Assembly: GCA_039654915.1 (NCBI GenBank)
Contig: CM077596.1
Coordinates: 310,001-374,000 of the forward strand
Reading direction: 5' to 3'
DNA: 64,000 bases
DNA from: Aquilaria yunnanensis
Taxonomy: Eukaryota > Streptophyta > Magnoliopsida > Malvales > Thymelaeaceae
Positions 20,001 to 30,268 of this stretch are shown piece after piece. The translations under genes and the position numbers were made by a program. The notes beneath the pieces are model-generated. The model saw only the letters and a program-made list of their open reading frames with translations, was not told the DNA's origin and ran no database searches. How positions within the stretch are numbered: the stretch's first letter is position 1; each line of letters begins with the position of its first letter.

Positions 20001-20398
20001 TTAAAATCTGAAGGGATTACGACGTCTGGCACTAAGCAGAGGTCATCCACCGAGAGAGATCCGAATATAGTGCCTCCTTCAATGGCTCGCAGTCGCTTTT
20101 CTATTGTTTCGAGTTTTTGAGATTCTGCTTCTTCTTTTGGTAATGTCTTCTTCTCTTCCTGTACAGTGTCTTGTTTCAGGTGAACACTAGCAGACGGTCC
20201 TGATTCTTGAAACAGGTTTTCTTGGACTGAGACTCGTTGCGGGGTGAATCCCGGGGGATAAGTGGGATCTTGTACTTCTTTGATGGGGACTTGAGTTGCT
20301 TTCCCTTTGATTAATTCCATCAATTGTCTCATCTGTTCTGACATACTTTCAATCTTGGACTCCATCTCCATGAGACGTCCTTCGGCTTGTTCTGCCAT
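17087..20398 (-). CDS. gag-pro: Gag-protease polyprotein of element 1 with G-patch
   Basis: 1103 residues, uninterrupted. A short coiled-coil-like N-terminus is followed by a capsid-type Gag domain at about residues 125-300. A proline/asparagine-rich repeat of NRPNDYPP units spans about 345-380. Two modified zinc-knuckle-like motifs follow: CPYHDGTVGHGLENC at 439-453 and CNFHNSKSHSIQEC at 539-552. The retropepsin has LIDNGSALNVMP (catalytic Asp 797) and LLGRPWI (868-874), and a G-patch (MIKGGYSPGLGLGQDLQG) lies at about 951-995. The DNGS form of the active site and the G-patch are usual in this lineage. Gag forms the particle and the protease cuts the polyprotein. The stop can be removed by splicing. 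Confidence 0.95.
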   Translation of the reverse strand: MAEQAEGRLMEMESKIESMSEQMRQLMELIKGKATQVPIKEVQDPTYPPGFTPQRVSVQENLFQESGPSASVHLKQDTVQEEKKTLPKEEAESQKLETIEKRLRAIEGGTIFGSLSVDDLCLVPDVVIPSDFKVPDFMKYDGTSDPITHITLFLRRLQPLTKDEKVWIALFQESLTKSALQWYLSQGPRNIKTWNDLAQAFIGNYKHVMDLAPDRQTLQNMEKKKPETFKEYAQRWRDLAAQVQPPMTEREMVTLFVQTLKYPYYDKLIGNAATNFSDVVMSGERIEHGIRTGKITESFSDPMKRGGPSRRKDEEIQQIGRGRGIPFVGTVATGPRLSYSANKPNYYPTNRPNDYPPNRPNDYLPNRPNNYPPNRPNQLRPPVPTPPVPAPRPREIFAPIPMTYTELYPKLIESQLIRPIPTRPLEPPYPRWYDPNINCPYHDGTVGHGLENCIALKRIVQQLIESKWLDFSDEPNVTHNPLPPHQAKPVNMMEEYWPMKKTVNDIITPLKHVYSCLVKEGIIIGKSSGNKEVEDEEWCNFHNSKSHSIQECPEFRKSLQSLMDSSQIIVFMSDKEDDVNVIIKEQEVNIMPRPLVIPISKSALKPLRIQVPKPFPYKSDKTVPWNYGYTSNITSTPLEVGGMTRSGRCYSPEQMNKLQQEKNVTDPANGPINTSKEQEMPRAVTDEQATEFLKLIKQSEYSIVEQLNRLPAKISILSLLLSSDAHREALLKVLNKAYVEQDISVNNFDHLVNNITAQNLITFTDDEIPAEGRGHSKALHISIKYKDRIMARVLIDNGSALNVMPLETLHKIGLDPSYLNNSHIVVRAFDGTKRDVVGEIELPIGIGPCLFHITFQVMDICPSYTCLLGRPWIHMAGAIPSSLHQKMKFIIEGKIITVFAEEDILLSRPADAQYVEVDENIPDCSFRSFEIVNAAYVSEYGEEPIPSISKTSRMVAKLMIKGGYSPGLGLGQDLQGITEPLKITTNEGKYGLGFTPTRHDKMKAIAEKREKRIARLTGHPLQERNLDIPEITETFVSGGLIPKNDNEGKLTININKSFESLSIQAIISDSPEEEELVQPCGPRDVLNNWEAIELPVIIESSPK

Positions 20399-20586
20399 TA
20401 ATCTTGTTTGGAGTCGAGTTGAATATCGGTGTTGAGGTCCAATTTTACCCTTTTAAAGGAATATTTATTTTATTAGATTCTATGTGTGTATGATTGATGT
20501 GATGGATGCATGCATGAATATTGTAAATACTTGGTGAAAGAAAAACTATAATGGAATTTCTCAATTACATTCAGCAAAAGGTTTGT

Positions 20587-22281
20587 TTAAAAGAAACGAC
20601 CCAAAGTACAATACTGCTTTCTGGCCTTAGATATGAACTCCATCATTCTTTGAACATTTACTGATGGAGTAGGACAGCTCAGTTCTTCTAACTCCTTGGC
20701 TTCTTCGCCCATTAGTTGGGCTTGTTCTGTAACTTTTCTGACTTCTACCAAAAATGTTTGCAATTGATCTTGAGAAAATCTGTATTGATCTTCCCAGTAT
20801 CTGACTCTCATCTCTTTTTGATCGGTTTCATCAACCAATTGGGAGATGACTTGTTTTTGGTATTCAACTTTCTCTTCGAGGAGTTGTGTTTTGTGACCGA
20901 GCTGTTGCATGTCAAGGAGCATCCTCTTGTTCTTCTCCTTTTCTTCCTCTAGTTCTTTCTCCAACTCTCTTTTCGCCAATTTTCTGATGACCTCTTCAGA
21001 TAGAACTATTCCTTCCTTCCGGTTATTTCTCCATTCATAATAAGCAGTGGGAGAAATAATAGGCCCCGACTTCAATATGAAAATTCTTTTCCACGCAACT
21101 GAAATACCCATTGCGAGCTTATTTGAATTTGGATCTTCGTGTGAAAATTCCAACTTACTCAGATTATGCGTCATGGGTATAAATTGCATAGACCCAAATT
21201 GTTTTCGTACTTGAGCTGGGGCATAACTTGTTCCTCCCCATATACCTAAGAGAGGAACCCACGGGCAATTGCCGCAACGGTAGACAACGCGGGTGGAGGT
21301 AGACCAGGGGGCTCTCCATTCAATTTGGAATTCGGTGATGTTCTTGAAATAATCAACCCATGCTTCCTTGCTGTCGTGATGAATGGTTTCACTTTTCAAA
21401 AAGGCTTCGATTGGGATGAAGTCCTTTGAAAAGCGATTTCCAAAATGTTGCTTCTCACAAGGAAGGTGGCTTTTGATCCAAATGTTGAGGAGATGTGAAC
21501 ATCCTATGAATTTGCCCCCTCTTTGGCGACAAAAGTTTAATGCCCTGATAGTTTCACATAATATTACTGAGGTCGGATTTATTTGAGCATTGCAGATTTG
21601 CTCAAATAGTGTAATGATGTCTCCTTCAATGAATCCGACGATTCTTGGGAAGACTACCAGGCCATATATCGCCAAGGCGAAAAGCTTGCGTCGTTGATTT
21701 TTCTGAGGGAGAACGTGACTTAATTGTTTTAAGTCGATCCAACTGATAAATTTTCGAGATCCTTTTGTTGCAAACTTGGTTTGAAGACTGGAAGCTGGCA
21801 TATCCAATAATTTTGCTAGGGCTCGATGAGGCTCCGTTCTTCTATCATGTTGATAAGTCTCGATTGGATAGTCGGAGGACCAACCCAAGAGGCTGTTGTA
21901 TTCTTCAATGGTTGGAACCAGATCCATCTTATTGAAAGAAAAGCATCGATAAAATGGATCCCAAAATTGTATTAGAGCCCGGACAAGTGATGCATCAACG
22001 GTAACCTTTAGTAGGCAAGTGATGTGACCATATTTTGCCGTAAAAGCTTCCCGATCAGTAGAATTCCAACTATTCCAGACTTGCAACAATTCCGTGGTGT
22101 CGTTCTGATTTATCCGGACCGATACCTGGTCCTTAAGCTGTACGTGAGAATGGGATGTCAGAGCATCTCCGTGAAGCTTTTGAGCCGTTTCGGAATATTC
22201 CATAGCTTCAGGCTGAGTTTCGATTACCGTGTCATTCCATGATCCAGTAACAGCCGTGGGAAGATAATCGAGAATATCCAT
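20587..22281 (-). CDS. ORF1 upstream of gag (plant-mobile-domain-like)
   Basis: 564 residues, uninterrupted, starting 188 bp upstream of gag. The N-terminal two thirds have blocks such as MDLVPTIEEYNSLLGW and FALAIYGLVVFPRIVGFIEG. These resemble the aminotransferase-like/plant mobile domain proteins found as ORF1 of Ogre-type elements and in host genes. The last 120 residues are rich in Glu, Lys and Gln and look like a coiled coil (about residues 430-540). Its role in transposition is not known. Element 2 lacks this gene entirely. Confidence 0.85.
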   Translation of the reverse strand: MDILDYLPTAVTGSWNDTVIETQPEAMEYSETAQKLHGDALTSHSHVQLKDQVSVRINQNDTTELLQVWNSWNSTDREAFTAKYGHITCLLKVTVDASLVRALIQFWDPFYRCFSFNKMDLVPTIEEYNSLLGWSSDYPIETYQHDRRTEPHRALAKLLDMPASSLQTKFATKGSRKFISWIDLKQLSHVLPQKNQRRKLFALAIYGLVVFPRIVGFIEGDIITLFEQICNAQINPTSVILCETIRALNFCRQRGGKFIGCSHLLNIWIKSHLPCEKQHFGNRFSKDFIPIEAFLKSETIHHDSKEAWVDYFKNITEFQIEWRAPWSTSTRVVYRCGNCPWVPLLGIWGGTSYAPAQVRKQFGSMQFIPMTHNLSKLEFSHEDPNSNKLAMGISVAWKRIFILKSGPIISPTAYYEWRNNRKEGIVLSEEVIRKLAKRELEKELEEEKEKNKRMLLDMQQLGHKTQLLEEKVEYQKQVISQLVDETDQKEMRVRYWEDQYRFSQDQLQTFLVEVRKVTEQAQLMGEEAKELEELSCPTPSVNVQRMMEFISKARKQYCTLGRFF

Positions 22282-22885
22282 GATAATAGTTCTTTCACCA
22301 AATACTTATCTTTAATGATGAAATGTATATGCCGGAAAAATAAGGAAAAATAGAGTTAGTAAAAAAAATAACACATAGGATCATACAAACATATAGATAA
22401 AACAAAACCTATGGAAATGGGAACCGAGGCATGGGAAATTCTTAATGGCTGGTTCTAAGGTGGAGTAAGGAATTCTACATGCAGAAGGTGGTTTATCAAA
22501 AAGGCAAGGGATAGTTCCCGAATCCCGTCACTGAATCATAGTGACGGCCCGATTCCTTACCCTCTAGGGTTTATGTAAGGAATGGATTAATTCGAGTCGT
22601 AGCTTTTCGTGGGCCCATGCAGAGACTAACCGTCTCAGAAGGCAATACACTACTTCGCTACTTTGAAACTGGTGAAGGCTTGGAGACCGTGGCCTCACAA
22701 GGACAGCAACACCAATTCCGCTTAGAAAGAATCGTGTTTGATTTAAGGAAGCTCGGGTATAGAGCTTCATTTTGTGAATGCATTATGCATGTTTACTTAA
22801 ATAAATATAATATATAAATCCACATAATAGTAAAGCAAAGTAAATAAAAACAAATCAACTTTAGGCTCGACTCACTAACGTCGAC
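22282..22885 (-). other. 5' leader of element 1, between primer site and ORF1
   Basis: About 600 bp with no supported gene. It contains a conserved stem-loop at 22525-22547 and a well-conserved part at about 22500-22750, matched in element 2 at about 41110-41420. This is where a packaging or dimerisation signal would be expected. Confidence 0.7.
22525..22547 (-). other. Conserved leader stem-loop
   Basis: CCGTCACT and AGTGACGG form a perfect 8-bp stem with a 7-nt loop. In element 2 (41170-41192) both arms changed, but in the sense RNA the pairs remain possible as C-G, U-G and G-U. Pairing is thus kept by wobble, suggesting RNA-level selection. Confidence 0.6.
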
Positions 22886-22903
22886 TCCCCAGTGGAGTCG
22901 CCA
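22886..22903 (-). other. Primer-binding site, tRNA-Arg type (element 1)
   Basis: In element orientation TGGCGACTCCACTGGGGA lies 3 nt inside the 5' LTR. It matches 17 of 18 bases of the complement of the 3' end of plant tRNA-Arg(ACG) as I remember it. The copy in element 2 matches all 18. tRNA-Arg priming is known for Ogre elements. Confidence 0.85.
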
Positions 22904-25756
22904 GGCTGTGGCAACGTCGGGTTTTCTGGAGTCGCCACCAATCAGTTTACTTAGGTCGATTGGTCACCTAAAATATGGTCTGCGAGAGTTCGGGGGTTCG
23001 GGAGTACGGTTACGTTGAAACAACTTTGTTAAAACGCCCAAAAATTGGCACCTTAGTTGATTTTAATTTTGTTTTACTTTGCTTTTAAAAAAATTTCAGT
23101 TAATTTAGATATTTTAACTGAATTAGTCGAAAATGTGGATTTTTGGTAATTAAGTTGGATAAAATTTGATACTTCCGAACCATGGACTCTGCCGAGTCAT
23201 TTGGACACGGAAGATTTTTGATTCCGAACCATGGACTCTGCCGAGTCATTTGGACACGGAATTTGGTGAAATTTTAAACAATTTTATCCATATTGTAAAA
23301 ATATGGATTTTTATCTTTGTATTTAATTTATTTATTTTAAAAAAATTGATATTTTCCAAACCGTAGATCCTGCCAGATCATCCGGATATGGAAATTGATT
23401 TACTTAATCGTAATTATTTAATTCCTGAAATTAATTTTTTAGAAGGTAATGATTTTTAATACTAACTAAAAATTTGTCTTTATATTTTTACTTCTTTTTT
23501 TTTTCTTTCTTTTCTTTTCTTTTTTTTTTTTATCTTTTATCTTATTTTTCTTATCTTCTTTTTTTTTTTATTTCTTTTTTTATCTTTCTTTTATTTCTTT
23601 TTTTTTATCTTTCTTTTATTTTTATCTGATTTTTTTTCTTAATTTATAAAAGAATTCAAAAGCAATTAATTTTTTTATTTAATAAGAAGTTAATTTAAAG
23701 GAATCAAAGAGTTTAAAAAAAAAATAAAATAAAATAAAAATCTTTGATCATGGTACGGGGCGTTGTTACTCAGCCAGACCCTCTTCACCAGGTGAAGCAG
23801 CTCAAAAGCGGGCACGAGACAGTTTCCAGCCAATATACCATGAACTAATTTTTTATTAAAATAATTATTTAATACCAGGATTTTATTTATTTACCAAAGA
23901 AAACAAAAGAGTTGAAAATAAAATCTTAATTCTCATGTATTTGATTTTTTATTTAAAAGATTAACCAAAATTAATTATTCAATAAAATAATAAAGAAAAG
24001 ATTTATATAAAGAAAGTCTTGATATTTATACATATTTATTTTTTTAAGCTTATTTTTTTTATTTGATAAAAGATGAACCAAGAAAGTAATTATTTAATCA
24101 AGGTTTTGTTTATTTAATGAAGAAAACTAAAGATTTATATGTATATTTTAAAAATAAAAGTGAAGCCTTAATATTTTATTTAATAAAAGGTAAATCAAAA
24201 AGTAAACAAAACTTTATTTATTTAATGATGAAACCAGAAATTTATATATATATTTCAAAAATAAAATAAAAATCTTAATATTTGTTTGTTTTATTTTTGA
24301 TAAAAAAATTAAGCAAAAATGATTATTTAATAAGGAAAATAAAGGTAAAGTTTTGATATTTATATAATTTATTTTGAAAAAAGATTAAAGAAATCAAAGA
24401 TTTATATGTATAAAAAGTTTTTGATATTTATATGATTTTTTTTTATGTTCTTTTTGTTTGCTAAAAGATTTTTATTATTACCTTTATTTGAAATCATTTG
24501 AATAAAATTTTATTTAATAAAGGAAACAAAAACAAAAAAAATATTATATCTTTTTTTTTATTATTTTGAAAGAAATAAGTAAAATATTAGCCCAAGAAAA
24601 TTTTTACTCCTTTATTCTTTTTATTAATAAAGAAACCAAAAAAATTATATTTTATTATTTTGCTGGATAAAGAGATAAATAAAAAATATTAGTCCAAAGT
24701 TTTTTTTTATTTTTTTTAATAATAAAGGAAAATTTATTTATATACTTTATTTAAAAAATATTTTCCAAGCCATGGATCCTGGCGGATCATTTGGACATGG
24801 AATTTAATTTCTTTTTTATATTTCATTATCAATTATTAATTAGAAAAAAAAACATCACTTTTAAAGATGTATTTAAAAAAATAATTTGTATTTATTTATT
24901 TATTTATTTCATTATGTTTGTTTATTAAAAGGAATAAAAACTTTGTTTCAAAATAAAAAAAAAAAAATTTTATTAGCCTTTAGGAAATTATTCACATAAA
25001 ATTCCTTTTTTTAATCTTTTAGTTAAAAAAAAATTAATAAAGTGGGGCTTTTTGGCCATCCACTTTAATAACACAATAATAAAAGTTAGCACAATTAATA
25101 TAGTTAGTTGTTAATAACAATAAAAAAGTTAGTAAAGTTAGATTAACAATTAACAACAATAATAAAAATTAGCCAAGTTTAATTAAGTCAATTAATTAAC
25201 AACAATAATAAAAGTTAGCCAAGTTTAATTAAGTTGATTAATTAACAACAATAAATAAAAGTTAGCCAAGTTTAATTAAGTTAATTAATTAACAACAATA
25301 ATAAAAAGTTAGCCAAGTTTAATTAAGTTAATTAATTAACAACAATAAATAAAAGTTAGCCAAGTTAATTAATTGATTAACAACAATAATAAAAAGTTAG
25401 TCAAGTTAATTAAATTAATTAACAATAATAATAAAAGTTAGCCAAATTAATTAATTGATTAACAAAGTTAATTAAATTAATTAATTAACAACAATAATAA
25501 AAAGTTACCCAAGTTTAATTAAATTAATTAACAAAGTTAATTAAATTAATTAATTAACAATAATAAAAGTTAGTAAGTTAGTTGTTAGTTGTTAGTTGTT
25601 AATAACAACAATAAAGAAAGGGTTAGTAATAAACAAATAATAAACAAATAAGTAAAAATTAAAAAAGGTTAATAATTAATTCTGCAAGAACAAAAGAAAA
25701 AAGTTAGTAACCAAAGTGAAAAAGAATGAAAAGATAGAAGATTAAGTAGGGGTTTT

Positions 25757-25758
25757 AC
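25757..25758 (-). promoter_or_regulatory. Candidate splice donor in the 5' LTR leader
   Basis: The minus strand reads TAGG followed by GTAAAACCCC about 370 bp after the TATA box, at the edge between a GC-rich block and strongly AU-rich sequence. The diverged LTR of element 2 has AAAG followed by GTAAAACC at the corresponding place (44317-44318). This would be the 5' site of a leader intron; I could not fix an acceptor. Confidence 0.4.
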
Positions 25759-26129
25759 CCTAGCAGTTTAATTTTGAATCTGAAGAATGAAGAAGAACAG
25801 AGCAACAACGCGGGAGCAGGGGCAGGGAGTGGTTTTGGCGGCCAAGACGGTGCACGGCAGGGGAGAAGTGGACGGCGGCCAGGGGCGAAGGAGGAAGACG
25901 GCGTCACGGCGAGGAGGAAGGCACGGCGGCGGCGGACGGCGAGGGGCACGGCGGAGAGAGAGAGAGAGAGAGAGAGAGAGGGAACAGCAGTAAAAAAAAA
26001 AAAAATTTGGCTTTCTGGGGAAGAAGGGAAGAGGGCTGGGGCTAAGGGCTGTAATTTTCTCTTTTTTTAAAACGGAGCTCTAAGTTTTTTTGCTATTTTT
26101 TTTCTGTGTTCAGCACAAAATTTGGGGGG

Positions 26130-26139
26130 CTATTTATAG
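26130..26139 (-). promoter_or_regulatory. TATA box of the 5' LTR (element 1 promoter)
   Basis: CTATAAATAG on the minus strand, identical in the LTR of element 2. It predicts a transcription start near 26100 and a U3 of about 540 bp. Confidence 0.8.
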
Positions 26140-26641
26140 AGGAAGTTTAGCTGAACTGTTGATGGATAAATTAATAAAAAATTTCAAACTTATCTCTTAA
26201 ATTGGTAAAATGACAATTTTAGTCCTTTACGTCTCTCAGCCTCTGGATAAGTTCCTGAAGCTTCTGATTTTGACAATTTTGTCGTTTTCTGTCAATTTGA
26301 GCCAAAAACGTCGGCAGGCTCAAAATTTTATGTGACAAACTGCCAAATGCTCCTGGAACTTTCAGAATTTGTCAATTTTGCCTGAAACTTCTTAATTTTG
26401 TCATTTTTACCTCAAACTTTTAAATTTTGTCATTTTTATGGAGTTTTCTTTTTTTCTTTCAAACATACACATATACACACATATATCAAATCTTAAAAAA
26501 ATATATATATTTTAAACTAATTAAAAAAAAATTTAGAAATAATAATAACAATAATAATAATAATACATTTTTTTATTTAATTTTGTTTATTTAATTTTTT
26601 TTAAAATTATTTTAATGGCCGGACGAAATTGGGTGTCAACA

Positions 26642-26646
26642 GATAG
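26642..26646. repeat. Target-site duplication GATAG, right copy
   Basis: Directly follows the 5' LTR of element 1 and matches 420-424. It continues into GAAAGCTCC, the expected rest of the array unit. Confidence 0.95.
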
Positions 26647-28680
26647 GAAAGCTCCTATCATTGTAAGATGGACTGGTTGATTGATTGTTTGAGGTTAAGG
26701 AAAGGTCCTTAGAACCTCTACGATAAGAAAGCTCTAATCGTTGTAAGATGGACTGATTGATTGATTGTTTGAGGTTAAGGAAAGGTCCTTAGAACCTCTA
26801 CGATAGGAAAGCTCCTATCGTTGTAAGATGGACTGATTGATTGATTGTTTGAGGTTAAGGAAAGGTCCTTAGAACCTCTACGATAGGAAAGCTCCTATCG
26901 TTGTAAGATGGACTGATTGATTGATTGTTTGAGGTTAAGGAAAGGTCCTTAGAACCTCTACGATAGGAAAGCTCCTATCGTTGTAAGATGGACTGATTGA
27001 TTGATTGTTTGAGGTTTAAGGAAACTCCTATCGTTGTAAAATGGACTAGTTGATTGATTGTTTGAGGTTAAGGAAAGGTCCTTAGAACCTCCACGATAGG
27101 AAAGCTCCTATTGTTGTAAGATGGACTGGTTGATTGATTGTTTGAGGTTAAGGAAAGGTCCTTAGAACCTCCACGATAGGAAAGCTCCTATCGTTGTAAG
27201 ATGGACTGGTTGATTGATTGTTTGAGGTTAAGGAAAGGTCCTTAGAACCTCTACGATAGGAAAGCTCTTATCGTTGTAAGATGGACTGGTTAATTGAATG
27301 TTTGAGGTTAAGGAAAGGTCCTTAGAACATTTACGATAGGAAATCTCCTATCGTTGTAAGATGGACTGCTTGATTGATTGTTTGAGGTTAAGGAAAGGTC
27401 CTTAGAACCTCTACGATAGGAAAGCTCCTATCGTTGTAAGATGGACTGGTTGATTGATTGTTTGAGGTTTAAGGAAAGGTCCTTAGAACCTCTACGATAG
27501 GAAAGCTCCTATCGTTGTAAGATGGACTAGTTGATTGATTGTTTGAGGTTTAAGGAAATGTCCTTAGAACCTCTACGATAGGAAAGCTCTTTTCATTGTA
27601 AGATGGATTGATTGATTGATTGTTTGAGGTTAAGGAAAGGTCCTTAAAACCTTTACGATAGGAAAGCTCCTATCGTTGTGAAATGGACTGGTTGATTGAT
27701 TGTTTGAGGTTTAAGGAAAGGTCCTTAGAACCTCTACGATAAGAAAGCTTCTATCGTTGTAAGATGGACTGGTTGATTGATTGTTTGAGGTTTAAGGAAA
27801 TGTCCTTAGAACCTCTACGATGGGAAAGCTCATATCGTTGTAAGATGGACTGGTTAATTGATTGTTTGAGGTTAAGGAAATGTCCTTAGAACTTCTACGA
27901 TAGGAAAGCTCCTATCGTTGTAAGATGGACTGCTTGATTGATTGGATGAGGTTAAGGAACTCTCCTTGAACCTCGACGATAGGAACTTTCCTATCGTTGA
28001 AAGTAAAATTGATTGAATGAGGTTAAGGAACTCTCCTTGAACCTCGACGATAGGAACTTTCCTATCGTTGAAAGTAAAATTGATTGTATGAGGTTAAGGA
28101 ACTCTCCTTGAACCTCGACGATAGGAACTTTCCTATCGTTGAAAGTAAAATTGATTGGATGAGGTTAAGGAACTCTCCTTGAACCTCGACGATAGGAACT
28201 TTCCTATCGTTGAAAGTAAAATTGATTGAATGAGGTTAAGGAACTCTCCTTGAACCTCGACGATAGGAACTTTCCTGCCGTTGAAAATTTGATTGAATGA
28301 GGTTAAGGAACTCTCCTTGAACCTCGACGATAGGAACTTTCCCATCGTTGAAAGTAAAATTGATTGCATGAGGTTAAGGAACTCTCCTTGAACCTCGACG
28401 ATAGGAACTTTCCTATCGTTGAAAGTAAAATTGATTGAGTGAGGTTAAGGAACTCTCCTTAAATCTCGACGATAGGAACTTTCCTATTGTTGAAAGTAAA
28501 ATTGATTGAATGAGGTTAAGGAACTCTCCTCGAACCTCGACGATAGGAACTTTCCAATCGTTGAAAGTAAAATTGATTGCATGAGGTTAAGGAACTCTCC
28601 TTGAACCTCGACGATAGGAACTTTCCTATCGTTGAAAATCTGATTGAATGAGGCTTAAGGAACTCTCCTTAGAACCTCTA
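26647..28680 (-). repeat. Hairpin tandem array of element 2, two unit types
   Basis: From 26647 to about 27950 there are about 16 units of 80 bp; from about 27950 to 28660 about 10 units of 71 bp. In the 80-bp type the second hairpin is ACGATAGGA with TCCTATCGT around AAGC. In the 71-bp type it is ACGATAGGA with TCCTATCGT around ACTT, and the first is GAGGTT-AAGGA with TCCTT-G-AACCTC. Compared with the 86-bp type of element 1, a base has been lost from each arm of the first hairpin, so pairing is kept although sequence changed. Confidence 0.93.
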
Positions 28681-29195
28681 GCGAAATTTATATGAAAGCA
28701 ATTGAAATTGGAATAATTTTCTTCGAAAGTGTGGATCTTCATAATAGGCGAGTGCAAAAATTTAGACTTCGATAAGATGAGTGAATCTTGATGATGACAA
28801 TAACACTGACAAATTATGTAAAGGGAACGGATATTTGGAATCAATATCCAAGGTTTCATCTAATATTTTCTTCAATAAATATAGATTCCCTTGTGAGATA
28901 TGTCATCCGAATAAGATTGAAGCTTAACTACCCCAAAATGTCATGCCTAGTAGTCATAATAGGATGCGTCTCAAGAGCAATAAAAATTACTCTTTACTCA
29001 GCCATTCCAACCTAAAGGCATTGTCCTATGGTTTTAATATCAGCATGAACGAAACTATCTTATAAGATAACAAAATTCCCTGAAAAGAAAAACTGAAATA
29101 CGAAAGAAAATGCTGATAATAAAACTAAAGGACAAGAAAAACGGATCGGATCGTTTCTTCTTCCACAATACTTTAACAGGGTGAGTAGAGGACAA
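28681..29195 (-). other. Non-coding spacer between LOG and array (element 2)
   Basis: Close match to 7401-7947 of element 1, without genes. Confidence 0.7.
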
Positions 29196-29825
29196 TCATG
29201 GGATCAAACTGGTCGGGAAAGACTGTCGTGTCCAGTCTATCTGAATCATTGCTGGATCTGGTTCAGGAACAAAAGCTTGCATTTTATCTAGCAATTCTTC
29301 AGCAGTTGTTGTGGATATTATGATTCATGGTGCCACTCTTGATATGAAATTCTTCTGCATAGCATAATCCACAAAAGCTATCAAACCTGTAAAGAAATTG
29401 TTAACATTCAACAGCCCAATGGGTTTCTTATGCAAATTAAGTTGGGCCATGGAAGCAATTTGAAAGACTTCTCCCAATGTGCCAAAACCACCTGGTAGAG
29501 CGATAAAAGCATCAGCATTTAAAAGCATTTGTAACACACGCTCTTGCAAATTTTTAACTACTAATTCTTCTCCAGTCGTGCCCCCAGAAACAAATTTCAA
29601 AGGTCCAGGGATAATGCCCAGAACTTGGCTTCCTCCTAGAGATGCTGCTGATGCTACACCTCCCATTAATCCAACACTACCTCCTCCATAAACTAAGTGT
29701 ATTTTTCGCTCGGCTAATACTCTACCCAAATGGTTGGCTGCCTTTAAATACTCTTCATCTTTTCCAGGAAAAGCCCCAGAAAATACACAAATACTTCGGG
29801 ATTTACGAGTTGGGGTTTTCTCCAT
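29196..29825 (-). pseudogene. LOG copy of element 2, broken by one stop codon
   Basis: Equivalent of 7948-8577 with high identity. It keeps GGGSVGLMGG, the catalytic arginine and PGGFGTLGE. The arginine codon CGA after the NFISRVA stretch has become TGA (29325-29327), and the preceding codon CGG became CCA. Homology continues in the same frame after the stop to 29196, with no other lesion seen. The product would lose about 43 C-terminal residues. The TATA box upstream is also changed (29870-29877 region). I regard it as recently inactivated. Confidence 0.85.
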
Positions 29826-29899
29826 TCCTATCCTCATCCTTGTGAGAGAAGGAGAAAAGAGGATATATTGATAGAGATGAAGAGATAATTTTATTTTCA

Positions 29900-30230
29900 A
29901 GAGTGGATATATTATTGTCAGAAAAGGAGAAAATTTTCAAAAGTGACAGTTATACATATTAATCGTGACTATGACTCATGTCAGGAATGGGTACATTATC
30001 GTCAAAAGAGGAGGAAAATTTCAAAAGCAACTAGCATACACAGTAGTCGTGACTGTAGCTTACGTCAGGAGTAGGCACGTGATTGTCGGATGAGAATGAA
30101 AATTTCAAAAGTGGCAACTATATGCAGTAGTCATAACTGTACCTCATGTCAGGAGTGGGTACATTATTGGGAGGATAATTTCAAAAGCGACAGCTAGTAT
30201 GTACAGTAATCGTGACTTTGGTCCACGTCT
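29900..30230. repeat. Decayed spacer repeats (element 2)
   Basis: Four imperfect copies of the 87-bp spacer unit of element 1, with landmarks GGAAAATTTCAAAAG and GACAGCTAG. They are shorter and less regular than at 8690-9215. Confidence 0.6.
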
Positions 30231-30268
30231 TCCACTGATTTTGCATCCAGTAACGGCTTCAATGCCTT

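Larger units (their letters stand above)
425..26641 (-). mobile_element. Element 1: young, complete Tat/Ogre-like Ty3/gypsy retrotransposon with cargo genes
   Basis: A complete 26,217-bp LTR retrotransposon bounded by TG...CA LTRs of 3735 bp and a 5-bp duplication. It carries a tRNA-Arg primer site, ORF1, Gag-Pro with G-patch, Pol with two RNase H domains and a DD35E integrase, and a polypurine tract. ORF1 upstream of gag, the intron between protease and RT, the second RNase H, the lack of a chromodomain and the great size are known traits of the Tat lineage, especially Ogre. ORF1, gag-pro and pol are uninterrupted, so it may be autonomous. It is unusual for carrying four small-protein genes, a LOG gene and a 3-kb hairpin array between pol and the 3' LTR. 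It is inserted in the array of a relative, element 2. Confidence 0.95.
22907..26641 (-). repeat. 5' LTR of element 1
   Basis: 3735 bp, same length as the 3' LTR and nearly identical to it. It holds the TATA box (26130-26139), then a GC-rich block at about 25780-26030 with a GA microsatellite. Next comes a candidate splice donor and 2.8 kb of AT-rich sequence with the four 40-bp palindromic motifs (23173-23212, 23222-23261, 23354-23393, 24763-24802). It drives transcription leftwards. Confidence 0.95.

Noticed and set aside
28133..28369. ORF in the hairpin array of element 2
   Set aside because: Made of array units with repeated peptides; broken in neighbouring units.
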